Source of the DNA: Rhizobium ecuadorense
GTDB taxonomy: Bacteria; Pseudomonadota; Alphaproteobacteria; Rhizobiales; Rhizobiaceae
Direction of reading: 5' to 3'
Assembly: GCF_001187535.1 (NCBI RefSeq)
Contig: NZ_LFIO01001304.1
Location: 1-64,000, forward strand
Length of the DNA stretch: 64,000 nucleotides
Shown one piece after another: positions 1 through 10,424 of the stretch. Both the position numbers and the translations under genes were made by a program. How positions within the stretch are numbered: position 1 is the first letter of the stretch; each line of letters starts with the position of its first letter. The notes below the pieces were generated by a model. It was not told the origin of the DNA. It did no database searches and was given only the letters and a program-made list of their open reading frames with translations.

Positions 1-129
1 CGCATCCCCGTCGCACAGCCCCATTATACAGCAACGGCAACGTACAAGGATGAGGGCGGAGAGAGGGACGTGCCCATCCTCCAACTATGTCGCGAAGCTT
101 GCGGTCGAACTCGATCTGGCCTCAAAGAA

Positions 130-1482
130 TCAGGCAGCAGTCCGCACGTTCGAGATTGTGCCGATCAGCTCGTTGACGATACGCTCGATCTGGGCGCGGT
201 CGTCGCCCTCGGCCATGACGCGGATCAGCGGCTCGGTGCCCGAGGGGCGGATGACGAGGCGGCCGTTTTTGGCGAGTTCGGCTTCGGCATCGGCGATCGC
301 CTTCTGCACCTGGATATCCTCCAGCGGCTTGCCGCCGCTGATACGGACATTGCGCAGGAGCTGCGGCACCGGCTCGAAGCGGCGGCAGACCTCGCTGACG
401 GTCCGGCCGGTCCGCTTGACCGCGGCCAGGATCTGCAGCGCTGCGACCAGACCATCGCCTGTCGTGCCGTAGTCCGAAAGCACGATATGGCCCGACTGCT
501 CGCCGCCAACATTGTAATTGTGCTGGCGCATATGCTCGACGACGTAGCGGTCGCCGACCCGCGTGCGGGCAAGCGCCATGCCGCGCTCGTCGAGGAAGCG
601 CTCGAGGCCGAGATTGGACATCACTGTGGCGACGATACCGTTGCCGCGCAGCTGCTGGCTCTCGGCCCAGCTTTCGGCGATAACAGCCATCAGCTGGTCG
701 CCGTCGACGATCGAGCCGTTTTCATCGACGATGATGACACGATCCGCATCGCCATCGAGCGCAATGCCGATATCGGCGCGAACTTCGTCGACCTTCTTCT
801 GCAGCGCGACCGGGCTGGTGGAGCCGCAATTGAGATTGATGTTGGTGCCGTTCGGCTCGTTGCCGATGGTGACGACCTCGGCGCCGAGCTCCCAAAGCAC
901 GGCCGGCGCCACTTTGTAGGCGGCACCATTGGCGCAGTCGATGGCGATCCTCAGACCCTGCAGCGTCACGTCGCGCGGCAGCGTACGCTTGGCATGTTCG
1001 ATATAGCGGTCATGCACGCCATCGACGCGCTTGGCGCGGCCGATATCATCGGATTTGGCAAGCTGGGCGTTCAGGTCCTTTTCGAGCAGATCCTCGATCT
1101 CTGCCTCGAGATCGTCGGAAAGCTTGTAACCATCCGGACCGAAGAGCTTGATGCCGTTATCCTCGTAAGGATTGTGCGAAGCCGAGATCATCACACCGAT
1201 ATCGCAGCGCAGCGAGCGCGTCAGCATGGCGACGGCAGGCGTCGGAATCGGGCCGAGGATAAAGGCGTCGAGGCCGGCGGCCGTGAAGCCCGCGACCATG
1301 GCGTTCTCAAGCATATAACCGGAAAGGCGCGTATCCTTGCCGATGACGACGCGGTGGCGGTGGTTGCCGCGGCGGAAGATCGTGCCGGCGGCAATGCCGA
1401 CCCGCATGGCGAGATCCGGCGTCATCGGGAAGACGTTGGATTGGCCGCGAATGCCGTCGGTTCCGAAATAGCGTCTCTTCAT
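130..1482 (-). CDS. glmM: Phosphoglucosamine mutase GlmM
   Basis: Converts glucosamine-6-phosphate to glucosamine-1-phosphate in the cytoplasm, the step before UDP-GlcNAc for peptidoglycan and LPS. The 450-residue product has the usual family length. It opens with RRYFGTDGIRG, carries the catalytic serine in SASHNP (Ser102), the metal-binding DGDADR loop, the sugar-binding GEQSGH motif and the C-terminal phosphate-binding RPSGTEPLIRV motif. I start at the ATG whose complement ends at 1482 because AGGAG lies just upstream; an in-frame start 14 codons earlier adds residues not typical of the family. It is the last gene of the minus-strand tol-pal/tilS/ftsH block, 242 bp after ftsH and behind a terminator, so it probably has its own promoter. 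Confidence 0.97.
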   Translation of the reverse strand: MKRRYFGTDGIRGQSNVFPMTPDLAMRVGIAAGTIFRRGNHRHRVVIGKDTRLSGYMLENAMVAGFTAAGLDAFILGPIPTPAVAMLTRSLRCDIGVMISASHNPYEDNGIKLFGPDGYKLSDDLEAEIEDLLEKDLNAQLAKSDDIGRAKRVDGVHDRYIEHAKRTLPRDVTLQGLRIAIDCANGAAYKVAPAVLWELGAEVVTIGNEPNGTNINLNCGSTSPVALQKKVDEVRADIGIALDGDADRVIIVDENGSIVDGDQLMAVIAESWAESQQLRGNGIVATVMSNLGLERFLDERGMALARTRVGDRYVVEHMRQHNYNVGGEQSGHIVLSDYGTTGDGLVAALQILAAVKRTGRTVSEVCRRFEPVPQLLRNVRISGGKPLEDIQVQKAIADAEAELAKNGRLVIRPSGTEPLIRVMAEGDDRAQIERIVNELIGTISNVRTAA

Positions 1483-1668
1483 CTGCACTCCTGCGCTTTC
1501 CGCGCGCCATTCAAGGCAGCGCACCGTTCCAAGCGAATCCGGCTTCCATGGAATGTCGTCAATCCAGGAGCGTGATTCACGCTTGCCTCAATTCAGCGGA
1601 ATGCCACAAAATGCGGCGATCGGCACGTAAATTAGCAAGAAAAATGATTATATCCCGTTACCAATAGA

Positions 1669-1704
1669 AAAGGCCGGATCTCCCGCTGGGGAAATCCGGC
1701 CTTC
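1669..1704 (-). terminator. Rho-independent terminator of ftsH
   Basis: A strong GC-rich inverted repeat (arms AAGGCCGGAT and ATCCGGCCTT) lies 20 bp past the ftsH stop. On the minus strand a short T-containing tract follows. It separates ftsH from glmM. Confidence 0.75.
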
Positions 1705-1724
1705 TTCAAGATGATGCCAGCCGC

Positions 1725-3656
<1,932 letters not shown>

Positions 3657-3753
3657 TGAACTCCCCAGCACTGGAACAGCCGCCTCATGGCGACCGTCTT
3701 ATTCGTTTCTAACATAGGGTTGCGCCGTGCGATTGCCAAGGCGATCCCCCAGG

Positions 3754-5211
3754 TCAGATGGTTTTTCCGTCAATACTTCTTAAAGGCGGCCTCGCATAGG
3801 GCGCCGTCGCGAAAACCGCCGAAAGCCTGTTGGCAAAGATGAAATCAAATCGTGTCAAAAAGCGGTCGAAGGGTGCGAAATAAGGCATTAGGTCGATCGG
3901 CGGCGTGGATTCCGGAGATAGAGAGGCTTTCTCGACGGATAAAGTTGGCGCGGAGGCGACGGCGCGTTTCCATGCGGCCTTGGGCAGGTCCCGCATATTC
4001 CTCCTCATTCCTGTGCTTGTCACAGGAATCCAGCCACCGCGCGTCCGCGCGGTGATTGACTCCGTCCAGCTCGAAGTGTCTTCCGCGCCCAAGGACTTGG
4101 GCGCGCTGGATTCCTGTGACAAGCACAGGAATGAGGGGGAGTGTGTAGCGGCGGTTTCGATTGCAATTGGAGCTGCCGACCCGTTGCGCGCCCAAAACCT
4201 CCCATCCCACACCCCCGCCTCTCCCGGCTTCACCACCAGCGGCAATATCCCCCGGCTCTCACGCGCGAGATAAAGCCCATCCCGCCTGAGGTCGAACACC
4301 ACCCTGCCCGCGGTCATCCGCCCCGGCTCCTCACCGGTGGCAAATGAGAAAAGGCGCTCCATCTGCACCCTGCCCGGCGCAAACGGCTGTCCGCCGAAAA
4401 CGCCCGTCAGCCGGCCGAGCGCATAGTCGAGAACGGCGCGATCCTGCCGCAACCCGTCAGGCATCACCTGCCCGAGCAGGCCGCCGTGAAGCCTGAAATG
4501 ACGATCCAGCCATTCCGCTCCCTCGGCCGAAAGAGCCAGTCGCTCGTCCCAGATGGCACGAATATTCCTCTCGGCACCCGCATCGGCCGAAAGTTGCCGC
4601 CGAATTCGCACGCGCTCGTATTTCACATCTTCGTTGCTCGGATCGTCGATCCAACCTGCGCCCTGCTCTCTGAGGAAAGCGCGAATATCCGCCCGGCTGG
4701 AAAAGAGAAGCGGCCGCAAGATCCAGAAACGCCGGTTGAAGAGCACCGCATCGGCAATGCCTGATGAAACCTGGTCTGTTCGCACGCCGCGCATGGCAAG
4801 TGTTTCGCGCTGGTCGTCGTATGTGTGTCCGGTGACGATGAGATCGGCGCCAAACGTTTCCGCCGCTTCGGCGAGCAGGCCGTAACGCGCCTCGCGGGCC
4901 GCGGCCATGATGCCGGTTTTCGGCTTGCCGCCCTGCCAGCTCATGATGGCGTGGGCAATGCCGAGCGACGTGCAGAGGGCTGCGACTTCTCGCGCCTCGT
5001 CTGCGGAGCCGGCGCGCAACGCGTGGTCTACGGTCGCAGCGCATAGGGAGATTTTGAGATGCGGCGCGGCCTTCACGGCTTCATTGAGAAGGAGAAGCAG
5101 GCCGGTGGAATCGCTGCCGCCCGATATCGCGACAAGAATGCGTGCTGGGCTTTGAAGCAGCGTGAGAAACTGGAGGATCGCCTCTCGCGGCGATCGGGCT
5201 TCCGGAGACAT
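3754..5211 (-). CDS. tilS: tRNA(Ile)-lysidine synthase TilS, with an in-frame repeat insertion
   Basis: Adds lysine to the wobble cytidine of tRNA-Ile(CAU) so that it reads AUA. The N-terminal PP-loop ATPase motif SGGSDS is at residues 30-35. The fold runs normally through about residue 350. Residues about 359-403 are encoded by the palindromic repeat at 4003-4136, which is open in this frame and reads as SPSFLCLSQESSAPKSLGAE and onward. A tail containing APFDRFLTRFDFIFANRLSAVF follows; I take it as native C-terminal sequence, so the frame seems to be kept across the insertion. At 485 residues it is longer than I would expect without the insert. The ATG lies 11 bp after the cpoB stop. I infer it is still functional because the tRNA modification is normally essential. 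Confidence 0.93.
   Translation of the reverse strand: MSPEARSPREAILQFLTLLQSPARILVAISGGSDSTGLLLLLNEAVKAAPHLKISLCAATVDHALRAGSADEAREVAALCTSLGIAHAIMSWQGGKPKTGIMAAAREARYGLLAEAAETFGADLIVTGHTYDDQRETLAMRGVRTDQVSSGIADAVLFNRRFWILRPLLFSSRADIRAFLREQGAGWIDDPSNEDVKYERVRIRRQLSADAGAERNIRAIWDERLALSAEGAEWLDRHFRLHGGLLGQVMPDGLRQDRAVLDYALGRLTGVFGGQPFAPGRVQMERLFSFATGEEPGRMTAGRVVFDLRRDGLYLARESRGILPLVVKPGEAGVWDGRFWARNGSAAPIAIETAATHSPSFLCLSQESSAPKSLGAEDTSSWTESITARTRGGWIPVTSTGMRRNMRDLPKAAWKRAVASAPTLSVEKASLSPESTPPIDLMPYFAPFDRFLTRFDFIFANRLSAVFATAPYARPPLRSIDGKTI
4003..4136. repeat. Palindromic interspersed element inside tilS
   Basis: A 134-bp element bounded by perfect 32-bp inverted arms (4003-4034 and 4105-4136, core ATTCCTGTGCTTGTCACAGG). 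It holds two nested hairpins: CACCGCGCG/GCGCGGTG near 4035-4053 and GCGCCCAAGG/ACTTGGGCGC at 4085-4104. A partial second copy lies at 13384-13485. It is open in the tilS frame and contributes about 45 residues. Confidence 0.9.
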
Positions 5212-5222
5212 GCCGGAAGACC

Positions 5223-6212
5223 TTAGCAGGCGAGGCGCTTCTGTTCGCTCGCAACCTTGCTTATGACGGCACGCGAAGCCTTCGGATAACGCTTCGAAAC
5301 CTCGCGCAGCGTCGCACAGGCCGTCTCGGTATTGTCGAGCGCGGCCAGCGACATGCCGAGTTTCAGTAGCATCTCAGGTGCCTTTTCCGATGTCCCGTAT
5401 TTCTGGTGCGCATTGAGGAAGGTTTTGGCCGCCTCATTGTACTTGCCCTGCGAATAGAGCGCTTCGCCGAGCCAGAAATTGGCGTCCGCCGCCCGCGCGC
5501 TGCTCGGGTAGCGGGTGATGTACTGGGTGAATTCCTGTTCGGCCGTGCTGTAATCGCCTGATAAGACGTGACCATAGGCCGACTTGTACTGGTCCGCCTC
5601 ACCGCCGAGCGAGGCGGTTTGCTGCGGCGCGCCGGGATTGGCATTGGGGATAGGGCCGGAGCCCACTCCCGCATTTGCATCGACGGTTCCGCCGACCGGA
5701 TTGCCGTTCTGATCGAAATCGATCGAACCGAGCTCCTTCGGCGGCTGGCCGAGGCCGCTATTGCCAGGCACGTTGGTGGAGGGAGCCGTTTCGGCTCCCT
5801 GCGGTGCTTGGATCACCCTGGCAACGTCATCGCCGCCGGACGCTGCCGGAGCGGTATCGGTCTCGCTCTTTTTGACAGGAGCTTTGGCACCACCGCCGCT
5901 GGCACCCGTCTTTTCCAACTGCTGGAAGCGGAATTCATTGTCTTCCTGCTGCTTGCGGATCGTCTCCTGCATCTGCAGCAGCTGGAAGCTCATCTCCTCG
6001 ATCCGGCCGTTCAGCTGCCGCAACTGCTCTTCGAGCTGCTGCACGCGAACCTCGGCATCGCCGCTCTGCACCTTGACAACAGGCGGCGCCGACTGGTTTT
6101 CCGCCGACCGGCCGCCGAGATGCAGCCCAAAGAACGAGGCAGAATAGGCCGCCCGTTCGCTCCCGGTCACAGCCGCGAGGCACAGCATGCCTGCCACGAC
6201 AAGTTTCTTCAT
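5223..6212 (-). CDS. cpoB: Cell division coordinator CpoB (YbgF), tol-pal associated
   Basis: Periplasmic protein that links Tol-Pal to peptidoglycan synthesis during constriction. The 329-residue product begins with a signal peptide (MKKLVVAGMLCLAAVTGS). A glutamine- and glutamate-rich coiled coil follows (about residues 40-95, with VQQLEEQLRQLNGRIEEM), then a Gly/Pro/Ala-rich linker, and a C-terminal TPR domain (about 205-329, with YKSAYGHVLSGDYSTAEQEF and ANFWLGEALYSQGKYNEAAK). I use the ATG ending at 6212, which places the signal peptide first and has AGGAC upstream; an upstream in-frame start would bury it. It lies directly after pal, as in other proteobacteria. Confidence 0.95.
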   Translation of the reverse strand: MKKLVVAGMLCLAAVTGSERAAYSASFFGLHLGGRSAENQSAPPVVKVQSGDAEVRVQQLEEQLRQLNGRIEEMSFQLLQMQETIRKQQEDNEFRFQQLEKTGASGGGAKAPVKKSETDTAPAASGGDDVARVIQAPQGAETAPSTNVPGNSGLGQPPKELGSIDFDQNGNPVGGTVDANAGVGSGPIPNANPGAPQQTASLGGEADQYKSAYGHVLSGDYSTAEQEFTQYITRYPSSARAADANFWLGEALYSQGKYNEAAKTFLNAHQKYGTSEKAPEMLLKLGMSLAALDNTETACATLREVSKRYPKASRAVISKVASEQKRLAC

Positions 6213-6371
6213 ATGTATCGTCCTGTCCCAGTGATTCTTCGCACCTCGATGGCACGAACAGGAGATTTTTCCAATTGCTGTCAAAAAGCAACGGAGTCTG
6301 GCCAAAGTGTGGTCAAAAAGAAAGGCGGCCCCCGAGAGGACCGCCTTGCGAAAGCCAATTGAATCGGCAGA

Positions 6372-6908
6372 TTACATGCCGGCGCCGCCGAGAACCGTGA
6401 CCGCGCGGCGGTTCTGCGACCAGCAGGAAATATCGTCGCAGACGGCAACCGGACGTTCTTTGCCGTAGGAAATCGTCTTCAGGCGCTGCGCCGGAACGCC
6501 GCGCGAAGCGAGATAATCCTTGGCGGCAGCCGCACGGCGGGCACCGAGCGCGAGGTTGTATTCGCGCGTGCCGCGTTCGTCGGCATGGCCTTCGACGGTG
6601 ATCTGGTAGTTCGGGTAACGGCCGAGCCACTGCGCCTGACGATCGAGCGTCTGCGAAGCATCGGCGCGGATCGACGAGGAGTCGGTATCGAAGAAGATAC
6701 GGTCGCCGACATTGACCGTGAAGTCCTGGGCCGAGCCCGGCGTCGCGGAGCCACCGGCGCCGCCAGCGCCGAGGCCGAGATCGCCGGCGCTGTTCGGCGG
6801 CTTCTTGGCGCAGCTCGCAAGCGCGAGGCCGGCGACAAGCGCGATCATGACGGGGTTGCGGGCGAAATTCTGCATGCGGCTCATTGCCGGGGTATGAATT
6901 CGGCTCAT
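6372..6908 (-). CDS. pal: Peptidoglycan-associated lipoprotein Pal
   Basis: Outer-membrane lipoprotein whose OmpA-like domain binds peptidoglycan and which is the partner of TolB. The 178-residue product has a signal peptide ending in a lipobox (LAS before Cys33), a Gly/Ala-rich linker, and an OmpA domain with YQITVEGHADERGTREYN and a final QNRRAVTVL segment. The start at 6908 has AGGAG eight bases upstream. A second in-frame ATG (MSRMQ) lies eight codons further in. Two cysteines near the C-terminus (VCDDISCWSQ) look like a disulfide pair. Confidence 0.96.
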   Translation of the reverse strand: MSRIHTPAMSRMQNFARNPVMIALVAGLALASCAKKPPNSAGDLGLGAGGAGGSATPGSAQDFTVNVGDRIFFDTDSSSIRADASQTLDRQAQWLGRYPNYQITVEGHADERGTREYNLALGARRAAAAKDYLASRGVPAQRLKTISYGKERPVAVCDDISCWSQNRRAVTVLGGAGM

Positions 6909-7060
6909 GGCCGGTCTCCTTGCGGGTTCATCAGGGTTTCCGGACAGTAACCGCACTCGGTTAACCGCCCCTCAAAAATCATGGTTAACGAATTACTGAT
7001 TTGTCCCTTGGTCGCTCGATTCCATGACTTTGGGACGACATGAAGGCAGCAGCGCATCGC

Positions 7061-8368
7061 CTATTCCATAAGCGGCGACCAGGCCGGGTCGGAACCGTAG
7101 CTTGGCGTCTTCACAAGCTGCTCGTTATAACCGGTAAGATCGATCGAATAGAGCTGCGGGCCGCCTGAGCCTGCCGCCTGGCGGAAGAACATCAGCACGC
7201 GGCCGTTTGGTGCCCAGGTCGGGCCCTCATTGTGGAAGCCGGTCGTCAGAATGCGCTCGCCCGAACCATCCGGTTTCATCACGCCGATCGAAAACTTGCC
7301 GCCGGCCTGCTTGGTGAAGGCGATGAGATCGCCGCGCGGCGACCAGACCGGTGTCGAATAGGAGCCGTCACCGAAGGAAATACGGGTCTGGCCGGAACCA
7401 TCGGCGTTCATCACATAGATCTGCGGCTTGCCGCCGCGGTCGCTTTCAAAGCTGACGCGCGCGCCATCGGGCGAATAGGAAGGCGACGTGTCGATCGCAG
7501 CCGTCGAGGTCAGGCGCGTCGTCGTGCGTGAGCGCAGGTCCATCGTATAGATGTTGGAATTGGCGTCCTGCTGCAGGCTCATGATCACCTTCTGGCCATC
7601 CGGCGAAAAGCGCGGCGAGAAGGTCATGCCGGGAAAATTGCCGACCACCTCACGCTGCCCGGTTTCGAGCTGCAGCAAATAGACCCGCGGCTGCTGGTTG
7701 GCGAAGGACATGTAGGTGACTTCCTGCCGGCTCGGCGAGAAGCGCGGCGTCAGCACCAGATCGCTGCCATCCGTCAGCATCCGCACATTGAAGCCGTCCT
7801 GGTCCATGATCGCCAGCTGACGCTTGCGCTGCTGCTTGGTGCCGGATTCGGAGACGAAGACGACGCGAGTGTCGAAATAACCCTCCTCACCGGTGATCTG
7901 CTTGTAGATCGCATCGGCGATGATGTGGGCCACACGCCGCCAGTTCTCCGGCTGCGTATAGAACTGCTGACCGGTCATCTGCTGCCCGGCGAACGGGTCC
8001 CAGAGCCGGAATTCGGCGCGAAGGCGGCCATCCGCTTCCTTGGTAACCCGGCCGGTAACCAGTGCCTGCGCATTGATGACCTTCCAGTCCTCGAAGCGCG
8101 GCGAAGCGTCGGGATTAGAAATCTTCTCGATGAAGGCGGTTTTGTTGATGGGTGCGAAGAGACCGGACCGCTGCAAGTCCGCGGCTATGACTTGCGAAAC
8201 CTGCGCGCCCATGTCGCCCTGGAAGTCCGTCACAGCAATCGGCATCGGCTGGACGTTGCCTTTTCGGATGTCGAGAGTAACCAGCGCATTGGCCGGCGTC
8301 GCAAAGACGGCAGCGGTCATTAGACCGGCTGCGACCAAAATGGCGCGAAAAAAGGAATACTTTGTCAT
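7061..8368 (-). CDS. tolB: Tol-Pal system beta-propeller protein TolB
   Basis: Periplasmic protein that shuttles between TolA and Pal. The 435-residue product starts with a signal peptide ending near VFATPANA. It then has the mixed alpha/beta N-terminal domain (LDIRKGNVQPMPIAVTDF) and WD40-like propeller blades with repeated SPDG motifs such as FSPDGQKVIM and YSPDGARVSF. The ATG ending at 8368 is chosen because the signal peptide follows it directly. It lies 20 bp after the small TolA-domain gene and 152 bp before pal. Confidence 0.97.
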   Translation of the reverse strand: MTKYSFFRAILVAAGLMTAAVFATPANALVTLDIRKGNVQPMPIAVTDFQGDMGAQVSQVIAADLQRSGLFAPINKTAFIEKISNPDASPRFEDWKVINAQALVTGRVTKEADGRLRAEFRLWDPFAGQQMTGQQFYTQPENWRRVAHIIADAIYKQITGEEGYFDTRVVFVSESGTKQQRKRQLAIMDQDGFNVRMLTDGSDLVLTPRFSPSRQEVTYMSFANQQPRVYLLQLETGQREVVGNFPGMTFSPRFSPDGQKVIMSLQQDANSNIYTMDLRSRTTTRLTSTAAIDTSPSYSPDGARVSFESDRGGKPQIYVMNADGSGQTRISFGDGSYSTPVWSPRGDLIAFTKQAGGKFSIGVMKPDGSGERILTTGFHNEGPTWAPNGRVLMFFRQAAGSGGPQLYSIDLTGYNEQLVKTPSYGSDPAWSPLME

Positions 8369-8388
8369 ACCAAACAGCCTTTCAGCAT

Positions 8389-8802
8389 CTATGGAGTCGG
8401 ATCGCCGGAGTCGAAGTGCAGGACGACTTCGTTCCAAGATTCGTATTTTTCTTTTGGGAGCATCGGGAATGGTGACGAGCGCCGTACCGCCCGGAGAGCC
8501 GCAGCCGACAGGCTTTTTCGAGCAGCTTCGCTGCCGCCCGAAGCTGCTACCTCGGGTGAACCAACGATTGCCCCGTTCTTGTCAAGCCGCAGATGAATGG
8601 TGATCACCACTCTGCCGCCCGTCGCCTGCCCGGGAGGAACATTGAAGGAGGAAGCGATTGCGGCCTGTAAATCTATGGCTGACCTCTCGGAGGCCGCTGC
8701 GTCGGCCGACTGTGCCAGCACCTCAGGCGCACCAGCCAGAATCGCTCCGAGCATGATGCCGGCTGCAAAAGACTTGTTGCCATGGGACAGATCCGTCAGC
8801 AT
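8389..8802 (-). CDS. Secreted stand-alone TolA C-terminal-like domain
   Basis: A 137-residue protein with a signal peptide (cleavage likely after VLAQS) and one domain that closely matches the C-terminus of the neighbouring TolA. Both contain RVVITIHLRLDKNG / MVIKVHMKLDRDG, SGGS, RAVRRSSPF / RAVMKSAPF, MLPKEKYESWNEVVLHFD / MLPKDKYEAWNEFDLNFD. It lacks the membrane anchor and the proline/lysine-rich stalk. Its ATG follows the tolA stop with no gap (TAGATG), so it is probably translationally coupled. I infer a tandem duplication of the TolA tip. A role in the periplasm with TolB, Pal or CpoB is plausible but not shown by the sequence. Confidence 0.85.
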   Translation of the reverse strand: MLTDLSHGNKSFAAGIMLGAILAGAPEVLAQSADAAASERSAIDLQAAIASSFNVPPGQATGGRVVITIHLRLDKNGAIVGSPEVAASGGSEAARKSLSAAALRAVRRSSPFPMLPKEKYESWNEVVLHFDSGDPTP

Positions 8803-9942
8803 CTAGATTCCCATAGAGCTCGGATCGAAATTCAGGTCGAATTCATTCCAAGCCTCATACTTGTCCTTCGGAAGCATTGAGAAGGGGGCAGATTTCATAA
8901 CAGCTCTGTAGGCCCCGCCTTCCAACGCACGGCGTGTGGCATCGCTGCCACTGCCGCCCGATGACTCGACCTCCGGCTGACCAATAATATTGCCATCCCT
9001 GTCGAGTTTCATATGCACCTTGATGACCATGCCGGAAAGGCCTTCCATCCCCGGGGTGACAAGCCAATTTCCCTCGATCAAGCCGCGCACCGCATCTTCT
9101 TCGCTCTGGCTGAGCTTGGAACCACCATTGCTCTTCTTCGCACCCAGCGATGCCTCCTGCGTCGAGCGCTTGGCGCCGCCCGCGGAAGGATCGGTCTTGT
9201 TCAGCAAGATCGAAATCTCGTCGGCATTGAAATCGCTCTTCATCGATGAAGCGGATTTCGCCGTTTCCTGCTTCTTGTCCGCCTTCTTCTTGTCCGTCGG
9301 CACGTCGGCGGTCTTCGGCTGATCCGGGGTCTTTTCCGGCGGCTTTTCGGCCGGCTTCTGCGGTTCCGGCGGCTTCACCTGCGGTTTGGCGACTGGAGTC
9401 GGCACATTGTCCGGCAGCGCCTCGGCGTCCGGCTTCGGCGGTTCCTCGGGCTTAGCCTGCTCTTCCGGCGGTTTTTCCTCGGGCTTCGGCGGCGTCACCT
9501 CGACGGGCTTCGGCGGCGGAATGGAAGCGACTTCCTTCGGCTGCTCGACTTCCGTTTCCTCCTTGACGATGTCCTTGACATCATTCGGCTTCGGATCGGT
9601 CTTCGGCAGCGGCTTTTCGCTCGAATTCGCCGCGGCGGCTTCGCTATTACTGGGCTTGGCGTTCGGGACCGGCGGCGTCTTCAGGTCGACATTGTTGTCG
9701 CCGGCATTCTCGGCCGGCTGCGCAATCGGCGGACGTGTCGTCGGCACCGGCGCTGATGTCTCCTTCTTCGGAGCCTTCTTGTCGCCTTGCTGCATCTGGG
9801 TGATCGATTCCACCGGCACGAGATCGACCGGCATCGCCTCGAAATCCTCCACCTTGAAGGATTCCGGGGCGCTAAGCGACACCATCGCCCAGGTAAGCAC
9901 CAGGCAGTGCAGAACAGCAGATGTGACGACGCTGGTCTTCAT
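8803..9942 (-). CDS. tolA: Tol-Pal inner-membrane linker protein TolA
   Basis: Spans the periplasm from the TolQ/TolR motor to TolB and Pal. The 379-residue protein has an N-terminal membrane anchor (about residues 7-26), then a long low-complexity stalk rich in Pro, Lys, Glu and Ala (about 60-225, with many PPKPE and KPPE units). A globular C-terminal domain (about 285-379) has MVIKVHMKLDRDGNIIG and KDKYEAWNEFDLNFD. The stalk is proline-rich rather than the Ala/Lys/Glu helix of E. coli TolA. It sits immediately downstream of tolR with an 8-bp gap. Confidence 0.94.
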   Translation of the reverse strand: MKTSVVTSAVLHCLVLTWAMVSLSAPESFKVEDFEAMPVDLVPVESITQMQQGDKKAPKKETSAPVPTTRPPIAQPAENAGDNNVDLKTPPVPNAKPSNSEAAAANSSEKPLPKTDPKPNDVKDIVKEETEVEQPKEVASIPPPKPVEVTPPKPEEKPPEEQAKPEEPPKPDAEALPDNVPTPVAKPQVKPPEPQKPAEKPPEKTPDQPKTADVPTDKKKADKKQETAKSASSMKSDFNADEISILLNKTDPSAGGAKRSTQEASLGAKKSNGGSKLSQSEEDAVRGLIEGNWLVTPGMEGLSGMVIKVHMKLDRDGNIIGQPEVESSGGSGSDATRRALEGGAYRAVMKSAPFSMLPKDKYEAWNEFDLNFDPSSMGI

Positions 9943-9950
9943 CTTGAACG

Positions 9951-10406
9951 CTATTGGTCCTTCTTCTGCTGCGTCACGAGGCCGATATTCTTGAAGCCTG
10001 CGCCCTGGATACGGGCCATGACGTCGGCGATGACGCCGTAGGGCGCTGTCGCGTCGCCGCGCACGAAGATACGTTCGTTGTAGCCGGTGGTGGCGATCGC
10101 CTCGAGCTTGGCGGCGATCTCAGCGGCCGGGATCGGCGTTTCCTGCAGGAACACCTCGCCGTCGTTCTTGACGGAGATGGTGATCGGCTGGGTCTCGGAA
10201 TTCAGCGCCTTGGCCTGCGTTTCCGGCAGGTCGATCGGCACGCCGACGGTCATCATCGGTGCCGCGACCATGAAGATGATCAAAAGCACGAGCATGACGT
10301 CGACGAGCGGCGTCACGTTGATTTCTGAAATCACGGCCTTGTTCCGACCGCCGCGACGGCGGCGTCCGCCGCCCCCGCCGCCATTGCCTCCAACAGCCAT
10401 ACCCAT
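9951..10406 (-). CDS. tolR: Biopolymer transport protein TolR (ExbD family)
   Basis: Part of the proton-driven TolQR motor. The 151-residue protein begins with a Gly/Arg-rich cytoplasmic tail and has one membrane helix containing the key aspartate (Asp35 in INVTPLVDVMLVLLIIFMV). The periplasmic domain follows (VPIDLPETQAKAL to IQGAGFKNIGLVTQ). It lies 18 bp downstream of tolQ. Confidence 0.97.
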   Translation of the reverse strand: MGMAVGGNGGGGGGRRRRGGRNKAVISEINVTPLVDVMLVLLIIFMVAAPMMTVGVPIDLPETQAKALNSETQPITISVKNDGEVFLQETPIPAAEIAAKLEAIATTGYNERIFVRGDATAPYGVIADVMARIQGAGFKNIGLVTQQKKDQ

Positions 10407-10424
10407 GTCAGTATACTCCGCTGG

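Noticed and set aside
6961..6989. Two TTAAC half-sites between pal and tolB, considered as a CtrA box
   Set aside because: The spacing is 24 bp from start to start, not TTAA-N7-TTAA.
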